Of a DNA stretch of 64,000 nucleotides, positions 36,125 through 45,278 are shown in pieces (the first letter of the stretch is position 1; every line of letters starts with the position of its first letter). The notes below the pieces were generated by a model. It saw only the letters and a program-made list of their open reading frames with translations, did not search any database and was not told the DNA's origin. The DNA is from Rhodocyclaceae bacterium (lineage in GTDB: Bacteria > Pseudomonadota > Gammaproteobacteria > Burkholderiales > Rhodocyclaceae): positions 121,664 to 185,663 of the forward strand of contig VBWA01000006.1 in NCBI GenBank assembly GCA_006218025.1. Direction: 5' to 3'. The position numbers and the translations under genes are program-made.

Positions 36125-36997
36125 TTAACGAAATACCACGGTCTTGTTGCCGTGGAGCAGCACGCGGTCTTCGAGGTGGTAGCGTAGGCCGCGCGCCAGC
36201 ACGGTCTTCTCGATATCCTTGCCGTAGCGCACCATGTCCTCGACCGAATCCGAGTGGTCGATGCGGATCACGTCCTGCTCGATGATCGGGCCCTGGTCGA
36301 GATCCGCGGTGACGTAGTGGCAGGTCGCGCCGATCAGTTTGACGCCGCGCGTGTAGGCCTGGTGGTAGGGCTTGGCGCCGACAAACGAGGGCAGGAAGCT
36401 GTGGTGGATGTTGAGGATGCGTCCCGGGTAGGCGGCGCACAGATCGGGCGAGAGGATCTGCATGTAGCGCGCCAGCACCATGGTGTCGCCATGCACTTCC
36501 TCAAACAGACGCTTGACTTCGGCATAGGCGGCGGCCTTGTTGTCAGCTGTCACCGGCACGTGATGGAAGGGAATGCCATGCCACTCGACGAAGCCCCGGA
36601 AGGTGTCGTGATTCGAGATCACGCAGGCGATCTCGATGTCGAGTTCCTTCGACTGCCAGCGCGCCAGCAGGTCGTAAAGGCAATGCTCCTGCTGCGAGAC
36701 CAGCACCACGACTCGCTTTTTCAGCGCCGAATCGTTGATGCGCCAGTCCAGCTGCAACTCGTCGGCCACGGGCTGGAAGCGGCGGCGGAACTCGGCAAGC
36801 TCGAAGGGCAGCGAATCGGCCCTGACCTCGATGCGCATGAAGTAGCGGACGTCGCGCATTTCCGTTGCTTCGTCGGCGTGGAAGCTCGATTCGAGTATCC
36901 AGCCCTTGTGCTCGGCAATGAAGCCGGTGACGCGCGCGATGATGCCGACCTGGTCGGGGCAGGAGGCGGTCAGCGTGTAGAAACGCGATTTATGCAT
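36125..36997 (-). CDS. purU: formyltetrahydrofolate deformylase
   Basis: 290 aa. Hydrolyses 10-formyl-THF to formate and THF, balancing one-carbon units. N-terminal ACT domain (TASCPDQVGIIARVTGFI) and C-terminal formyltransferase domain with NIHHSFLPSFVGAKPY and the catalytic Asp region ADLDQGPIIEQDV. Downstream of thrH by 12 bp. Confidence 0.95.
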   Translation of the reverse strand: MHKSRFYTLTASCPDQVGIIARVTGFIAEHKGWILESSFHADEATEMRDVRYFMRIEVRADSLPFELAEFRRRFQPVADELQLDWRINDSALKKRVVVLVSQQEHCLYDLLARWQSKELDIEIACVISNHDTFRGFVEWHGIPFHHVPVTADNKAAAYAEVKRLFEEVHGDTMVLARYMQILSPDLCAAYPGRILNIHHSFLPSFVGAKPYHQAYTRGVKLIGATCHYVTADLDQGPIIEQDVIRIDHSDSVEDMVRYGKDIEKTVLARGLRYHLEDRVLLHGNKTVVFR

Positions 36998-37009
36998 CGG
37001 CTGCGTGCA

Positions 37010-37618
37010 TCAGATTCTCGTTGAGGCCTTGTCGATTTCCCTGCGCAGTTCGGCGTAGTTCATGGTCACCGGGAACTGCGGGAACTCGTCGATCACGTTC
37101 TGCGGCGGATGGAACAGGATGCCGGCGTGGGCTTCGGCCAGCATGGCCGTGTCGTTGTAGGAATCGCCGCCGGCGATAACCTTGAAGTTTAGTTCCTTGA
37201 AGCGCCTGACCGACTCCATTTTCTGGTTCGGCATGCGCAGGTGGTAGTTCACCACGAAACCGGCGGCATCCGTTTCCAGCTTGTGACAGAACAGCACCGG
37301 CATGTTCAGCTGTGCCATCAGCGGCATGGCGAACTCGTAAAAGGTGTCGGACAGGATGATGACCTGGTAGTCGCGCCGCAGCGCGTCGAGAAAGTCCCTG
37401 GCGCCGGCCATCGGGCCCATGTCCGAAATCACCTTCTGGATATCCGGCAGGCCGAGCTTGTGCTTTTTGAGCAGGTCCAGCCGATACTTCATCAGCTTGT
37501 CGTAGTCCGGCTCGTCGCGTGTCGTGCGTGAGAGTTCCGGGATACCGGTGCGTTTGGAAAACTCGATCCAGATTTCCGGAACGAGCACGCCTTCAAGATC
37601 GAGACAGACGAGTTGCAC
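37010..37618 (-). CDS. thrH: phosphoserine phosphatase / homoserine phosphotransferase
   Basis: 202 aa HAD-family enzyme. Motif I CLDLEGVLVPEIW is the distinctive ThrH form; motif II ILSDTFYEF; motif III/IV AGGDSYNDTAML. In Pseudomonas ThrH dephosphorylates phosphoserine and can pass the phosphate to homoserine. Likely co-transcribed with purU. Confidence 0.94.
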   Translation of the reverse strand: MQLVCLDLEGVLVPEIWIEFSKRTGIPELSRTTRDEPDYDKLMKYRLDLLKKHKLGLPDIQKVISDMGPMAGARDFLDALRRDYQVIILSDTFYEFAMPLMAQLNMPVLFCHKLETDAAGFVVNYHLRMPNQKMESVRRFKELNFKVIAGGDSYNDTAMLAEAHAGILFHPPQNVIDEFPQFPVTMNYAELRREIDKASTRI

Positions 37619-37630
37619 TGAAATTCTCCA

Positions 37631-37683
37631 AAAGTCGGCGCTGGTGCGCTCTGCGTACCTGGACTTCCACTTCGTGGGCAGGT
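37631..37683 (-). repeat. compound repeat: SADF half-site plus 27-nt hairpin (thrH-hemA gap)
   Basis: Plus strand AAAGTCGGCGCTGG, TGCGCTCTGCGT, then a hairpin at 37657-37683 with stems ACCTG/CAGGT and CCAC/GTGG. Against 22641-22667 the inner stem changed CCGC/GCGG to CCAC/GTGG, keeping pairing. It ends 43 bp before the hemA -10. Confidence 0.75.
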
Positions 37684-37725
37684 AACGGCGACGGCCCGAA
37701 TGCCGCGAAAGTACGCGATTTTACC

Positions 37726-37731
37726 TATAAT
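37726..37731 (+). promoter_or_regulatory. -10 box of the hemA promoter
   Basis: Perfect TATAAT 42 nt before the hemA GTG, in a locally AT-rich stretch. No good -35 at 16-18 bp; an activator may be needed. Confidence 0.55.
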
Positions 37732-37772
37732 CCGCTAACTCGCAGTTCGCGTTGTCTCAAGGTCCCATCGCC

Positions 37773-39026
37773 GTGAAGCTGTTCGCTCTGGGTATCAACC
37801 ACCATACGGCCCCGCTGGCGGTACGCGAGCAGGTGGCGTTCAACCCGTTGCACATGGGGCAGGCTCTGCACGACCTGTTGCGGGCGAAAAGCGTGCGCGA
37901 GGCGGCGATCCTGTCCACCTGCAACCGTACCGAACTCTATTGCGCGACTGAAAATCCGCAGGCTGCCGCGGACTGGCTGGCGGAGTATCACTCCCTGTCG
38001 CCGCAGAAGATTCATCCCTATCTTTACCAGCATCCGCAGAAGGATGCAGTGCGCCACATGTTCCGCGTCGCGGCCGGACTGGATTCGATGGTGCTCGGCG
38101 AACCCCAGATCCTCGGCCAGATGAAGCAGGCGGCGCGTGCCGCGGAAGATGCCGGGACGCTGGGTACGCTGCTCGGCAAGCTGTTCCAGCGCACCTTTGC
38201 GGTGGCGAAGGAAGTGCGCTCGACCACCGCGATCGGCGCGAACACGGTCTCGATGGCGGCGGCGGCCGTGCATCTTTCGGCGCGCATTTTCGACAGCCTG
38301 GCGGAACAGCAGGTGCTGTTCATCGGTGCCGGCGAGATGGTCGAGTTGTGCGCGGCGCATTTCGCCGCGCAGAAGCCGAAGCGGCTCACGATCGCCAATC
38401 GCACGCTGGAACGCGGCGCCGACCTGGCAGCGCGCTTCGGCGGCGACGCGATGCGCCTCGACCAGCTTGGCGAGCGTCTCGCCGATTATGACATCGTGGT
38501 CTCCTGCACCGCGAGTTCGCTGCCCATCATCGGCCTCGGCATGGTAGAGCGCGCCCTGAAGGCGCGCCGTCACCGTCCGATGGTGATGGTCGATCTTGCC
38601 GTGCCGCGCGACATCGAGGCCGAAGTGAGCCGGCTGGACGATGTTTTTCTCTACACGCTCGATGACCTCGGCCAGATCGTCGAATCCGGCCTTGAGTCGC
38701 GGCAGGCCGCCGTGGTCGAGGCCGAGGCGATCATCGACGACCGCGTCTCCGGCTTTCTGCACTGGATGGAATCACGCGAGACGGTACCGACCATCCGTGC
38801 CCTGCGCGACAACGCCGAACGCGCCCGCCGTCATGAACTGGACCACGCCATGAAGCTGCTGGCGCGCGGCGACGATCCGGCCAAGGTGCTCGACGCGCTG
38901 TCGCACGGTCTCACCAACAAGTTGCTGCATGCTCCGACCCACGCCCTGAATCAGGCGGAAGGCCCCGAGCGTGCAGAAGTTGCAGAGCTTATCTCCCGCA
39001 TCTATCGCCTCAATTCCGGGGAGTAG
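37773..39026 (+). CDS. hemA: glutamyl-tRNA reductase
   Basis: 417 aa. First committed step of C5-pathway haem synthesis. N-terminus [17 protein letters not shown], catalytic cysteine in [16 protein letters not shown] site [11 protein letters not shown]. The GTG at 37773 is chosen because it gives the family N-terminus; a TTG at 37752 would add 7 residues. The next gene starts 57 bp downstream. Confidence 0.95.
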   Translation: MKLFALGINHHTAPLAVREQVAFNPLHMGQALHDLLRAKSVREAAILSTCNRTELYCATENPQAAADWLAEYHSLSPQKIHPYLYQHPQKDAVRHMFRVAAGLDSMVLGEPQILGQMKQAARAAEDAGTLGTLLGKLFQRTFAVAKEVRSTTAIGANTVSMAAAAVHLSARIFDSLAEQQVLFIGAGEMVELCAAHFAAQKPKRLTIANRTLERGADLAARFGGDAMRLDQLGERLADYDIVVSCTASSLPIIGLGMVERALKARRHRPMVMVDLAVPRDIEAEVSRLDDVFLYTLDDLGQIVESGLESRQAAVVEAEAIIDDRVSGFLHWMESRETVPTIRALRDNAERARRHELDHAMKLLARGDDPAKVLDALSHGLTNKLLHAPTHALNQAEGPERAEVAELISRIYRLNSGE

Positions 39027-39083
39027 GTGCGTGCTTTCGCATCGACTGCCCGGCGCCGTCACGGCGCGCAAGCCCGTCCGCCA

Positions 39084-41615
39084 GTGAGCAAACTGCCCTT
39101 ATTCGATTTCACCGGCTGGACGCTGAACGTCCTGCGCCGGATTCTTTATCTCGTGACGCGGACCCAGGTGTTTCCGGAAACACCCGAGATGCTCAAGCTG
39201 CGGCCCGATCTGCCGGTTTGCTACGTGCTCAACGAACGCCATCTTTCCAATCTGCTGGTGCTCGATCACGAGTGTCGCGAACTGGGTTTGCCGGCGGCCT
39301 TGCGACCCTTGCGCGACCCGGCGTTCACCTCGCGGCGATCCGTCTTTTTCCTTTCGCGCAACGAGCGTGGACGCCTGGTGCCGAACCCGCGCAGCGATCA
39401 CTCGCAGCTCCTCAAGTCCCTGGTTAGAACCGCGGTCGCCGATCCCCGTTTCGATGTGCAGCTGGTGCCAGTGACGATACTTTGGGGACGCGAACCCGGG
39501 AAGCAGGACTCGATCCTGAAGGCGCTGTTTGCCGAGACCTGGCAATCGGTCAGCACGCTGCGGCAGTTGTTCGCCATCGTGATCCACGGCCGGCACACCG
39601 TGGTGCGCTTCAACGCGCCGATTTCCCTGCGCGAGTTGTTGAGCGGAAAGACCGACGCGTCCCACGCGGTGCGCAAGCTGGGGCGGATTCTGCGCGTGCA
39701 CTTCCGGCGCCAGCGCGAGATGGCGATCGGTCCCGATTTGTCGCATCGCCACACCCAGTTGAGCACCTTGCTCAACACGCCCGAGGTACGCAAGGCGATC
39801 GCCGACGAAGCGGAGAGCAAGTCGATTTCCCTGCTCGCGGCGCAAAGATCGGCGAGGAATTTTGCGCTGGAGATCGCGTCGGATTACAGCTATGCCGTGG
39901 TGCGGGCCTTTGCCCTGTTTCTGACCTGGGTCTGGAACAAGGTCTATAACGGGGTCGAGGTGCACAACTTCGAGCGCGTCACCGCGGTGGCGCCGGGCCA
40001 CGGCATCGTCTATGTGCCCTGCCACCGCAGTCATGTCGATTACCTGCTGCTGTCCTACATCATCTTCAACCGGGGCCTGATGGTGCCGCACATCGCCGCC
40101 GGCGCGAACCTCAACCTGCCGCTGGTGGGCTTGATCCTGCGGCGCTCCGGCGCCTTCTTCCTGCGCCGCAAGATCAAGGGCGAGCCGCTTTACGCCACGG
40201 TGTTTGTCGAGTACCTGCACATGATGATCGACCGGGGTTTCCCGATCGAATACTTCATCGAAGGCGGCCGCAGCCGCAGCGGGCGCACGCTGGCGCCCAA
40301 GGCCGGCATTCTGGCGATGACCATACATAGTTTCGTGCGCAGCCGCGCGAGGCCGCTGGTATTCGTTCCCGTGTACATCGGTTACGAGAAATTGATGGAG
40401 GGCAGCAGTTATCTGGCCGAACTCCATGGCCGGCCAAAGAAATCCGAATCGCTGACCGACCTGGTGAGTGCGGCGCGCCTGCTGAAGCGCAACTTCGGCA
40501 AGGTGCATGTGAATTTCGGCCCGCCGCTGGCGCTCGCCGAATTCCTCGATGCGCAGCATCCGGCATGGCGGGAAGAGGACTCCGATGCACAGGCACCGTG
40601 GCTGCGCAGCGCGGTGGACGCCACGGCCACGGTGCTGGCGCGCAGCATCAACGCCATCGCGGTGGTCAATCCGGTGAATCTGATTGCCGTGACCCTGCTG
40701 TCGACGCCCAAGCACGCCGCGGATCTGCGCCTGTTGCAGAAGCAGATCGAGCATGCCCGGTATCTGCTGGCGGAAACGCCTTACGCCGAGTCGATTGTTG
40801 CCTGCGATCTGCCGGCCGGCGAGGTGATCGACTACGTGCGCCGGCTCGGCATGGTGGAATGCCATCCGCATCCGCTGGGCGACATGATCCGGGCGTCGGA
40901 GGAGCAGGCCGCGCTGCTGGCGTATTTCCGCAACAACGTGCTGCATCTGTTTGCCTTGCCCGCGCTGCTGGCCTGCCTGGTCAGCCACAATCAGGTGCTG
41001 ACGCGGCAACGCGCCAAGGAGGCGATCACGGGCATCTACGGCTTGCTGCGCGCCGAGCTGTTCCTGCCATGGGAAGCCGACCAGCTCGATGAACTGATCG
41101 ACCGCACGGAAGCGGCGCTGTCCCGGCGCGGCCTGATACTCGGCGACAGCCAGATCGCGATCCTGCGCGCGCCGTCGCCCAACAGCGAGGCCAGTCCGGA
41201 ACTGCGGCAGCTGGGCGAGATCATCCGCCCCACGCTGGAACGGCAGTTCCTCACCCTGGCCCTGCTGCAACATCACGGCAGCGGCCAATTGACTCGCGCC
41301 GCGCTCGAAGACGCAACCCACCTGCTGGCGCAGCGGCTGGCGATGCTCTACGAATTCAATTCCGCCGAGTTCTCGGAAAAATTGCTGTTCGCCAATGTGA
41401 TTCGCAATCTGATCGATGCCGGCATTTTGCAGGTCGACGATGCCGGGCTGCTGTGCTTCGACGAGCGCATCACCCTCGCCGCGGCGCAGACCGAGCTGCT
41501 GCTGGCAGCGGACGTGCGGCACAGCATCCAGCTCATCGCGCGCGCGGCACCGGACGCAAACTCGGCCACAAATTCGCCCGCAAACCCGGCCGCAAACCCG
41601 GCCGCAGACTCATAA
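39084..41615 (+). CDS. plsB: glycerol-3-phosphate 1-O-acyltransferase PlsB
   Basis: 843 aa from the GTG at 39084 (VSKLPLFDFTGW); E. coli PlsB is about 807. First acylation in phospholipid synthesis, inner membrane. Acyltransferase blocks in order: HRSHVDYLLLSY (HX4D), GANLNLPLVG with RSGAFFLRR, FIEGGRSRSGRT, and FVPVYIGYEKLMEG. The C-terminal tail is low complexity (PANPAANPAADS), coded by tandem copies of AAACCCGGCCGC. Its position between hemA and prfA breaks the common hemA-prfA pairing. Confidence 0.94.
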   Translation: MSKLPLFDFTGWTLNVLRRILYLVTRTQVFPETPEMLKLRPDLPVCYVLNERHLSNLLVLDHECRELGLPAALRPLRDPAFTSRRSVFFLSRNERGRLVPNPRSDHSQLLKSLVRTAVADPRFDVQLVPVTILWGREPGKQDSILKALFAETWQSVSTLRQLFAIVIHGRHTVVRFNAPISLRELLSGKTDASHAVRKLGRILRVHFRRQREMAIGPDLSHRHTQLSTLLNTPEVRKAIADEAESKSISLLAAQRSARNFALEIASDYSYAVVRAFALFLTWVWNKVYNGVEVHNFERVTAVAPGHGIVYVPCHRSHVDYLLLSYIIFNRGLMVPHIAAGANLNLPLVGLILRRSGAFFLRRKIKGEPLYATVFVEYLHMMIDRGFPIEYFIEGGRSRSGRTLAPKAGILAMTIHSFVRSRARPLVFVPVYIGYEKLMEGSSYLAELHGRPKKSESLTDLVSAARLLKRNFGKVHVNFGPPLALAEFLDAQHPAWREEDSDAQAPWLRSAVDATATVLARSINAIAVVNPVNLIAVTLLSTPKHAADLRLLQKQIEHARYLLAETPYAESIVACDLPAGEVIDYVRRLGMVECHPHPLGDMIRASEEQAALLAYFRNNVLHLFALPALLACLVSHNQVLTRQRAKEAITGIYGLLRAELFLPWEADQLDELIDRTEAALSRRGLILGDSQIAILRAPSPNSEASPELRQLGEIIRPTLERQFLTLALLQHHGSGQLTRAALEDATHLLAQRLAMLYEFNSAEFSEKLLFANVIRNLIDAGILQVDDAGLLCFDERITLAAAQTELLLAADVRHSIQLIARAAPDANSATNSPANPAANPAADS

Positions 41616-41650
41616 CCCCCGGCAGTCGCTGACATTTCCAGATTGTTTCC

Positions 41651-42727
41651 ATGAAAAAAAGCATCCTCGAAAAACTTGAACGCCTGAGCGAGCGCCTCGC
41701 CGAAATCGATGGTCTGCTCGGCGGCGAGCATGCCGCCCGCGACATGGACAGCTATCGCAAGCTCACCCGCGAGCGCGCCGACATCATGCCGGTGGTCGAA
41801 CTGTTTCATGCTTACCGTAGTGCCAGCGCCGACTTTTCAGGCGCGGGGGAAATGCTGGTCGATCCGGAGATGAAGGAACTCGCCGTCGCCGAGCAGGCGT
41901 CGGCGACCGCCGACATGGCAAGGCTCGAAGTCGAGCTGCAGCGCGCCCTGCTGCCGAAGGACCCCAACGACGACAAGAACCTGTTTCTCGAAATCCGTGC
42001 CGGCACCGGCGGCGACGAGTCGGCGCTGTTCGCCGCCGACCTGTTCCGCATGTACAGCCGCTACGCCGAGCGCCAGCGCTGGAAGGTGGAGATCGTTTCG
42101 CGCAGCGAGTCCGATCTCGGCGGCTTCCGCGAAATCATCGCCCGCATCGAGGGCAACGGCGCCTATTCGAAGCTCAAGTTCGAGTCGGGCGGGCATCGCG
42201 TGCAGCGCGTGCCGGTGACCGAGACCCAGGGCCGCATCCACACCTCGGCCTGCACGGTGGCCGTGATGCCGGAGGCCGACGAACTGGTGGACATCGACAT
42301 CAATACGGCCGACCTGCGCATCGACACCTTCCGCGCCTCGGGCGCCGGCGGCCAGCACATCAACAAGACCGACTCGGCGGTGCGCATTACCCACATCCCG
42401 ACCGGCATTGTCGTCGAGTGCCAGGACGACCGCTCGCAGCACCGCAACAAGGCACAGGCGATGTCGGTCCTGGCGGCGCGTATCAACGACGCCAAGCAGC
42501 GCGAGCAGCAGCAGAAGATCGCCTCGCAGCGCAAATCGCTGATCGGCTCGGGCGACCGCTCCGAGCGCATCCGCACCTACAACTTTCCGCAGGGGCGCAT
42601 TACCGACCATCGCATCAACCTGACGCTGTACAAGATCGACGCCATCATGGACGGCGACCTCGATGAACTGGTCGGTGCGCTGACTGCCGAGCACCAGGCC
42701 GAACTGCTGGCGGCGCTGGGCGAATGA
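41651..42727 (+). CDS. prfA: peptide chain release factor 1
   Basis: 358 aa. Reads UAA/UAG. The GGQ motif is in [18 protein letters not shown]; the codon-recognition PxT region is [14 protein letters not shown]. Residues 55-62 (YRSASADF) are encoded by a dispersed repeat copy. Aligned by eye with E. coli RF1 the segment between LFHA and the MLxDPEM motif has the same length, so the repeat replaced, rather than lengthened, domain 1 sequence. Followed by prmC, which methylates the GGQ glutamine. Confidence 0.97.
   Translation: MKKSILEKLERLSERLAEIDGLLGGEHAARDMDSYRKLTRERADIMPVVELFHAYRSASADFSGAGEMLVDPEMKELAVAEQASATADMARLEVELQRALLPKDPNDDKNLFLEIRAGTGGDESALFAADLFRMYSRYAERQRWKVEIVSRSESDLGGFREIIARIEGNGAYSKLKFESGGHRVQRVPVTETQGRIHTSACTVAVMPEADELVDIDINTADLRIDTFRASGAGGQHINKTDSAVRITHIPTGIVVECQDDRSQHRNKAQAMSVLAARINDAKQREQQQKIASQRKSLIGSGDRSERIRTYNFPQGRITDHRINLTLYKIDAIMDGDLDELVGALTAEHQAELLAALGE
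41815..41837 (+). repeat. SADF repeat, copy 10 (inside prfA)
   Basis: ACCGT, variable AGTG, CCAGCGCCGACTTTT; exact core, read in frame 1 as RSASADF. Confidence 0.75.
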
Positions 42728-42912
42728 GTGCCGTGCGCCGGGCCGTCCCAAGTCGGCACCAGTCACCGCCACGGAGGCTGCGACAGCAGCCGAACCTCCG
42801 TCACCCCCGCCCGTGGGGCGGGGGGGCGAAGGCGGGGTTTCGCGAAGCACTGTTTCGCGCCGCCGAAGCCGGCCGGCTGTGCAAAGCCGGCCGTGGATCG
42901 GGGGGTGGGTGA
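42728..42912. repeat. hairpin-repeat gap between prfA and prmC
   Basis: No gene seen in these 185 bp. Hairpins: about 42772-42802 (ACGGAGG/CCTCCGT with inner CTGC/GCAG), about 42802-42826 (CCCCCGCCC/GGGGCGGGGG), 42841-42859 (CGCGAA/TTCGCG around GCACTG) and 42871-42892 (GGCCGGCT, loop GTGCAA, AGCCGGCC). The last two mirror 7383-7432 with different stem bases. Confidence 0.7.
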
Positions 42913-43758
42913 ATGACTTCCGTGGCTGCGGCGCTCGCGGCGGCGCGGGTTAAGCTGCCGGCAAGCGAGGCGCGCCTGTTGCTGGGGCATGTGCTGGGCC
43001 GTCCGGCGGCCTGGCTGATCAGCCACGATGACGAAGTGCTTGATGAGGATGCGCTGCTGAGCTTCGCCTCGCTGGTGGCGCGACGCGCGGGCGGCGAGCC
43101 GGTGGCCTACCTTGTCGGATACCGCGAATTTTTCGGTCGCGAGTTTGCGGTTTCGCCGTTCGTACTGATCCCGCGTCCGGAGACCGAACTGCTGGTCGAC
43201 ATCGCGCTCAAGGCGAAAGTTATGCGAAGCGGTATCCACGCGGACGGCGCTGGCGAGACGGCGAAGATCCTCGACCTCGGTACCGGCAGCGGTTGCATCG
43301 CAGTCACGCTGGCGCTGGAGTTCCCGCAAGCGCGAGTCACTGCGGTGGACGCTTCTGCGGAGGCGCTGACGGCCGCGCGGAAAAACGCGGAGCGACTCGG
43401 CGCATCATTGCGTTTTCTGCAAAGCGACTGGTTCGACCAGCTGGTTGGCGAAAGATTTGATCTGATCGTGGCCAACCCGCCCTACATCGCTGCGGCCGAT
43501 CCACACCTTGCTGCCGGTGATCTGCGCCACGAACCGGAACCGGCACTGGCCAGCGGTGCGGACGGGCTGGACGCGATCCGTCGGATCATCGCCGCTGCGC
43601 CCGCGCACATGGCGCCGGGCGGACAACTCTGGCTGGAACACGGCTACGATCAGGCCGCGGCGGTGCGGGAATTGCTCGCGGCAGCGGGGCTGTCCGACAT
43701 CGAGCAGCACCGCGATCTCGCCGGCATCGTGCGCGTCAGCGGCGGCCGCCTGAAGTAG
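42913..43758 (+). CDS. prmC: peptide chain release factor N5-glutamine methyltransferase
   Basis: 281 aa. Methylates the GGQ glutamine of RF1/RF2. SAM site ILDLGTGSGCIAV and catalytic NPPY in IVANPPYI. Between the PRPETELLVDIAL motif and ILDLG there are about ten extra residues (around 106-117), overlapping a partial repeat copy (ADGAGETA). Separated from prfA by hairpin repeats. Confidence 0.95.
   Translation: MTSVAAALAAARVKLPASEARLLLGHVLGRPAAWLISHDDEVLDEDALLSFASLVARRAGGEPVAYLVGYREFFGREFAVSPFVLIPRPETELLVDIALKAKVMRSGIHADGAGETAKILDLGTGSGCIAVTLALEFPQARVTAVDASAEALTAARKNAERLGASLRFLQSDWFDQLVGERFDLIVANPPYIAAADPHLAAGDLRHEPEPALASGADGLDAIRRIIAAAPAHMAPGGQLWLEHGYDQAAAVRELLAAAGLSDIEQHRDLAGIVRVSGGRLK
43241..43263 (-). 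repeat. SADF repeat, partial copy 11 (antisense inside prmC)
   Basis: Sense strand CGCCGT, variable CTCG, CCAGCGCCG, then diverges (TCCGCG). Matches the 5' 19 positions only. Confidence 0.4.
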
Positions 43759-43815
43759 AACGCAATCCGGTACCCGGCGGGTATCGCGGATTTGCTCGCC
43801 ATTGCGGCAAAAAAT

Positions 43816-43845
43816 TTGACATCTCAACTAAATTCAATCCACAAT
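43816..43845 (+). promoter_or_regulatory. sigma-70 promoter of the hemerythrin gene
   Basis: Perfect -35 TTGACA (43816-43821), 18-bp spacer, -10 CACAAT (43840-43845) in an AT-rich pocket. The transcript would have a leader of about 100 nt. The rest of this 191-bp gap shows a possible 7-bp hairpin just after prmC and nothing else. Confidence 0.6.
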
Positions 43846-43949
43846 GCATGAAGGCGGCGCCGACACCCCGCGCCCCGTCATGAGCGAGGATCTGCAGTGC
43901 ACGTGTATTACAGGAGCACCGCCTGTCCGCGGGCGAGAAGGAAGCTGCA

Positions 43950-44375
43950 ATGAAGTGGGATGACGGTTTCGCGATCGGCATCGAGGCGATCGACAATCAG
44001 CACAAGAAGATTTTCGAACATCTGCTTGCGATCGAAAACTCGGTGACAAAACGGGACCCGTGGCACATCCTCCACTTCTTCGTGACGCAGCTTGCGGAGT
44101 CCCTGAAGTTCCACTTGGAGGTCGAGGAAGCCCTGCTGGAAATCATCCGCTATCCGGACCGTATCGAGCACGGCGACTCGCATGCAGGACTCCTGCGGCA
44201 GATCGAGGAATTGGAAGACCAGTTGCGCAACAGCGCATCGGGCGAGAGCCTGGTTGGTTTCTTCGAGATATGGTTCGTCCGCCACGTCCTCAACGGCGAC
44301 CGGGAATACGCAGCCTATATCAAAGAGGAGTTTCCGGCGCTCCTGGACAGATCGCCGGCGCCGGCGGGATTGTGA
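43950..44375 (+). CDS. bacteriohaemerythrin
   Basis: 141 aa, four-helix di-iron O2-binding protein. Ligand pattern is intact: WDDGFAIGIEAIDNQHKKIF (first His), HFFVTQLAESLKFHLEVEEALLE (His...HxxxE), HGDSHAGLL (HxxxH), and RHVLNGDREYAAYI (HxxxxD). Probably O2 sensing, storage or delivery to respiratory enzymes in a microaerophile. Confidence 0.92.
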   Translation: MKWDDGFAIGIEAIDNQHKKIFEHLLAIENSVTKRDPWHILHFFVTQLAESLKFHLEVEEALLEIIRYPDRIEHGDSHAGLLRQIEELEDQLRNSASGESLVGFFEIWFVRHVLNGDREYAAYIKEEFPALLDRSPAPAGL

Positions 44376-44450
44376 TGTCCTGAATCAACCAGGGCATTTT
44401 CACTGCTTCGGGAGTGTCGGCCGGGTCGAAGCGCGACCGATGCAACAACC

Positions 44451-44489
44451 AAAACAAAGGGCGACGCCGAATGTATCCGGCGCCGCCCT
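44451..44489 (-). terminator. terminator of the cytochrome c4 gene
   Basis: Minus strand GGGCGGCGCCG, loop, CGGCGTCGCCC, then TTTGTTTT; 18 nt after the c4 stop. Confidence 0.8.
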
Positions 44490-44506
44490 GTTTCCAGCAA
44501 CTATTC

Positions 44507-45160
44507 CTAGCGCAGGCCAGCGACGTAGTCGGCCACAGCCTTGATCTCCGCGTCGGTCATCTTCAGCGCAACCATGCGCATCATCTTGTTCGGGTCGTTG
44601 GCGCGGCCACCGTCGCGGAAACTCTTCATCTGCGCTTCCATGTATTCGGGAAACTGGCCACCGATGCGCGGATATTGCGCGGGAATGCCGGCACCAGCCG
44701 GGCCGTGACATGCCGCGCAGGCAGGCAGGCCCTTGGACATGTCGCCGGCGCGATACAGCTTCTGGCCCAGTTCGATGGTTTCGCGGTTCTTTGCCGTTTC
44801 GCCCTTCTGCACCTGCGATGCGAAATAAGCGGACAGATCGCGCATCTGGCCTTCGTCGTAGGCCGCGATCATGCCGTTCATGATCGCATTGACGCGCTCG
44901 GGCTGCTTGCCGTCGGCGGCCTTGAAGTTCTTCATCTGCTTGAGCAGATAGTCGGGGTGCTGTCCTGCCAGCTTGGGGTTGACGGCCAGCGGGCTGTTGC
45001 CGTCCGGGCCATGGCAGGCCACGCAGACGGTCGAGGCCACGGCTTGGCCGCGCGCAGCATCGCCTTTGGGGGTTGCCTTGGCGGCATCGGACGCATGGGC
45101 GCCGAATGCGGCCATTGCGCACAACAGGGTAAGCAGGCAACTGGGCAGGGAACGCTTCAT
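44507..45160 (-). CDS. dihaem cytochrome c4
   Basis: 217 aa. Signal peptide ending HAS, two cytochrome c domains each with one haem motif (CVACHGPDG; CAACHGPAG) and axial methionines in the N- and C-halves (NAIMNGMI; NKMMRMVALKM). Electron donor to cbb3-type oxidases in related bacteria. GAGGAG before the start. Divergent from engB, a conserved betaproteobacterial arrangement. Confidence 0.94.
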   Translation of the reverse strand: MKRSLPSCLLTLLCAMAAFGAHASDAAKATPKGDAARGQAVASTVCVACHGPDGNSPLAVNPKLAGQHPDYLLKQMKNFKAADGKQPERVNAIMNGMIAAYDEGQMRDLSAYFASQVQKGETAKNRETIELGQKLYRAGDMSKGLPACAACHGPAGAGIPAQYPRIGGQFPEYMEAQMKSFRDGGRANDPNKMMRMVALKMTDAEIKAVADYVAGLR

Positions 45161-45278
45161 GAACAAAAACTCCTCGGAAACTGCAGGATTCGGAAATTGT
45201 AAACCTGATATTCTATCCCAGCTCTCCCGATTTCTCCACGTCAGCCCTTCCCGGCGGCGCATCTGTGAAGTATTCCCC

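Noticed and set aside
41560..41612. Tandem AAACCCGGCCGC units as a CRISPR or regulatory array
   Set aside because: They are in frame, lie within the last plsB codons and code for an Asn-Pro-Ala tail; a coding microsatellite.
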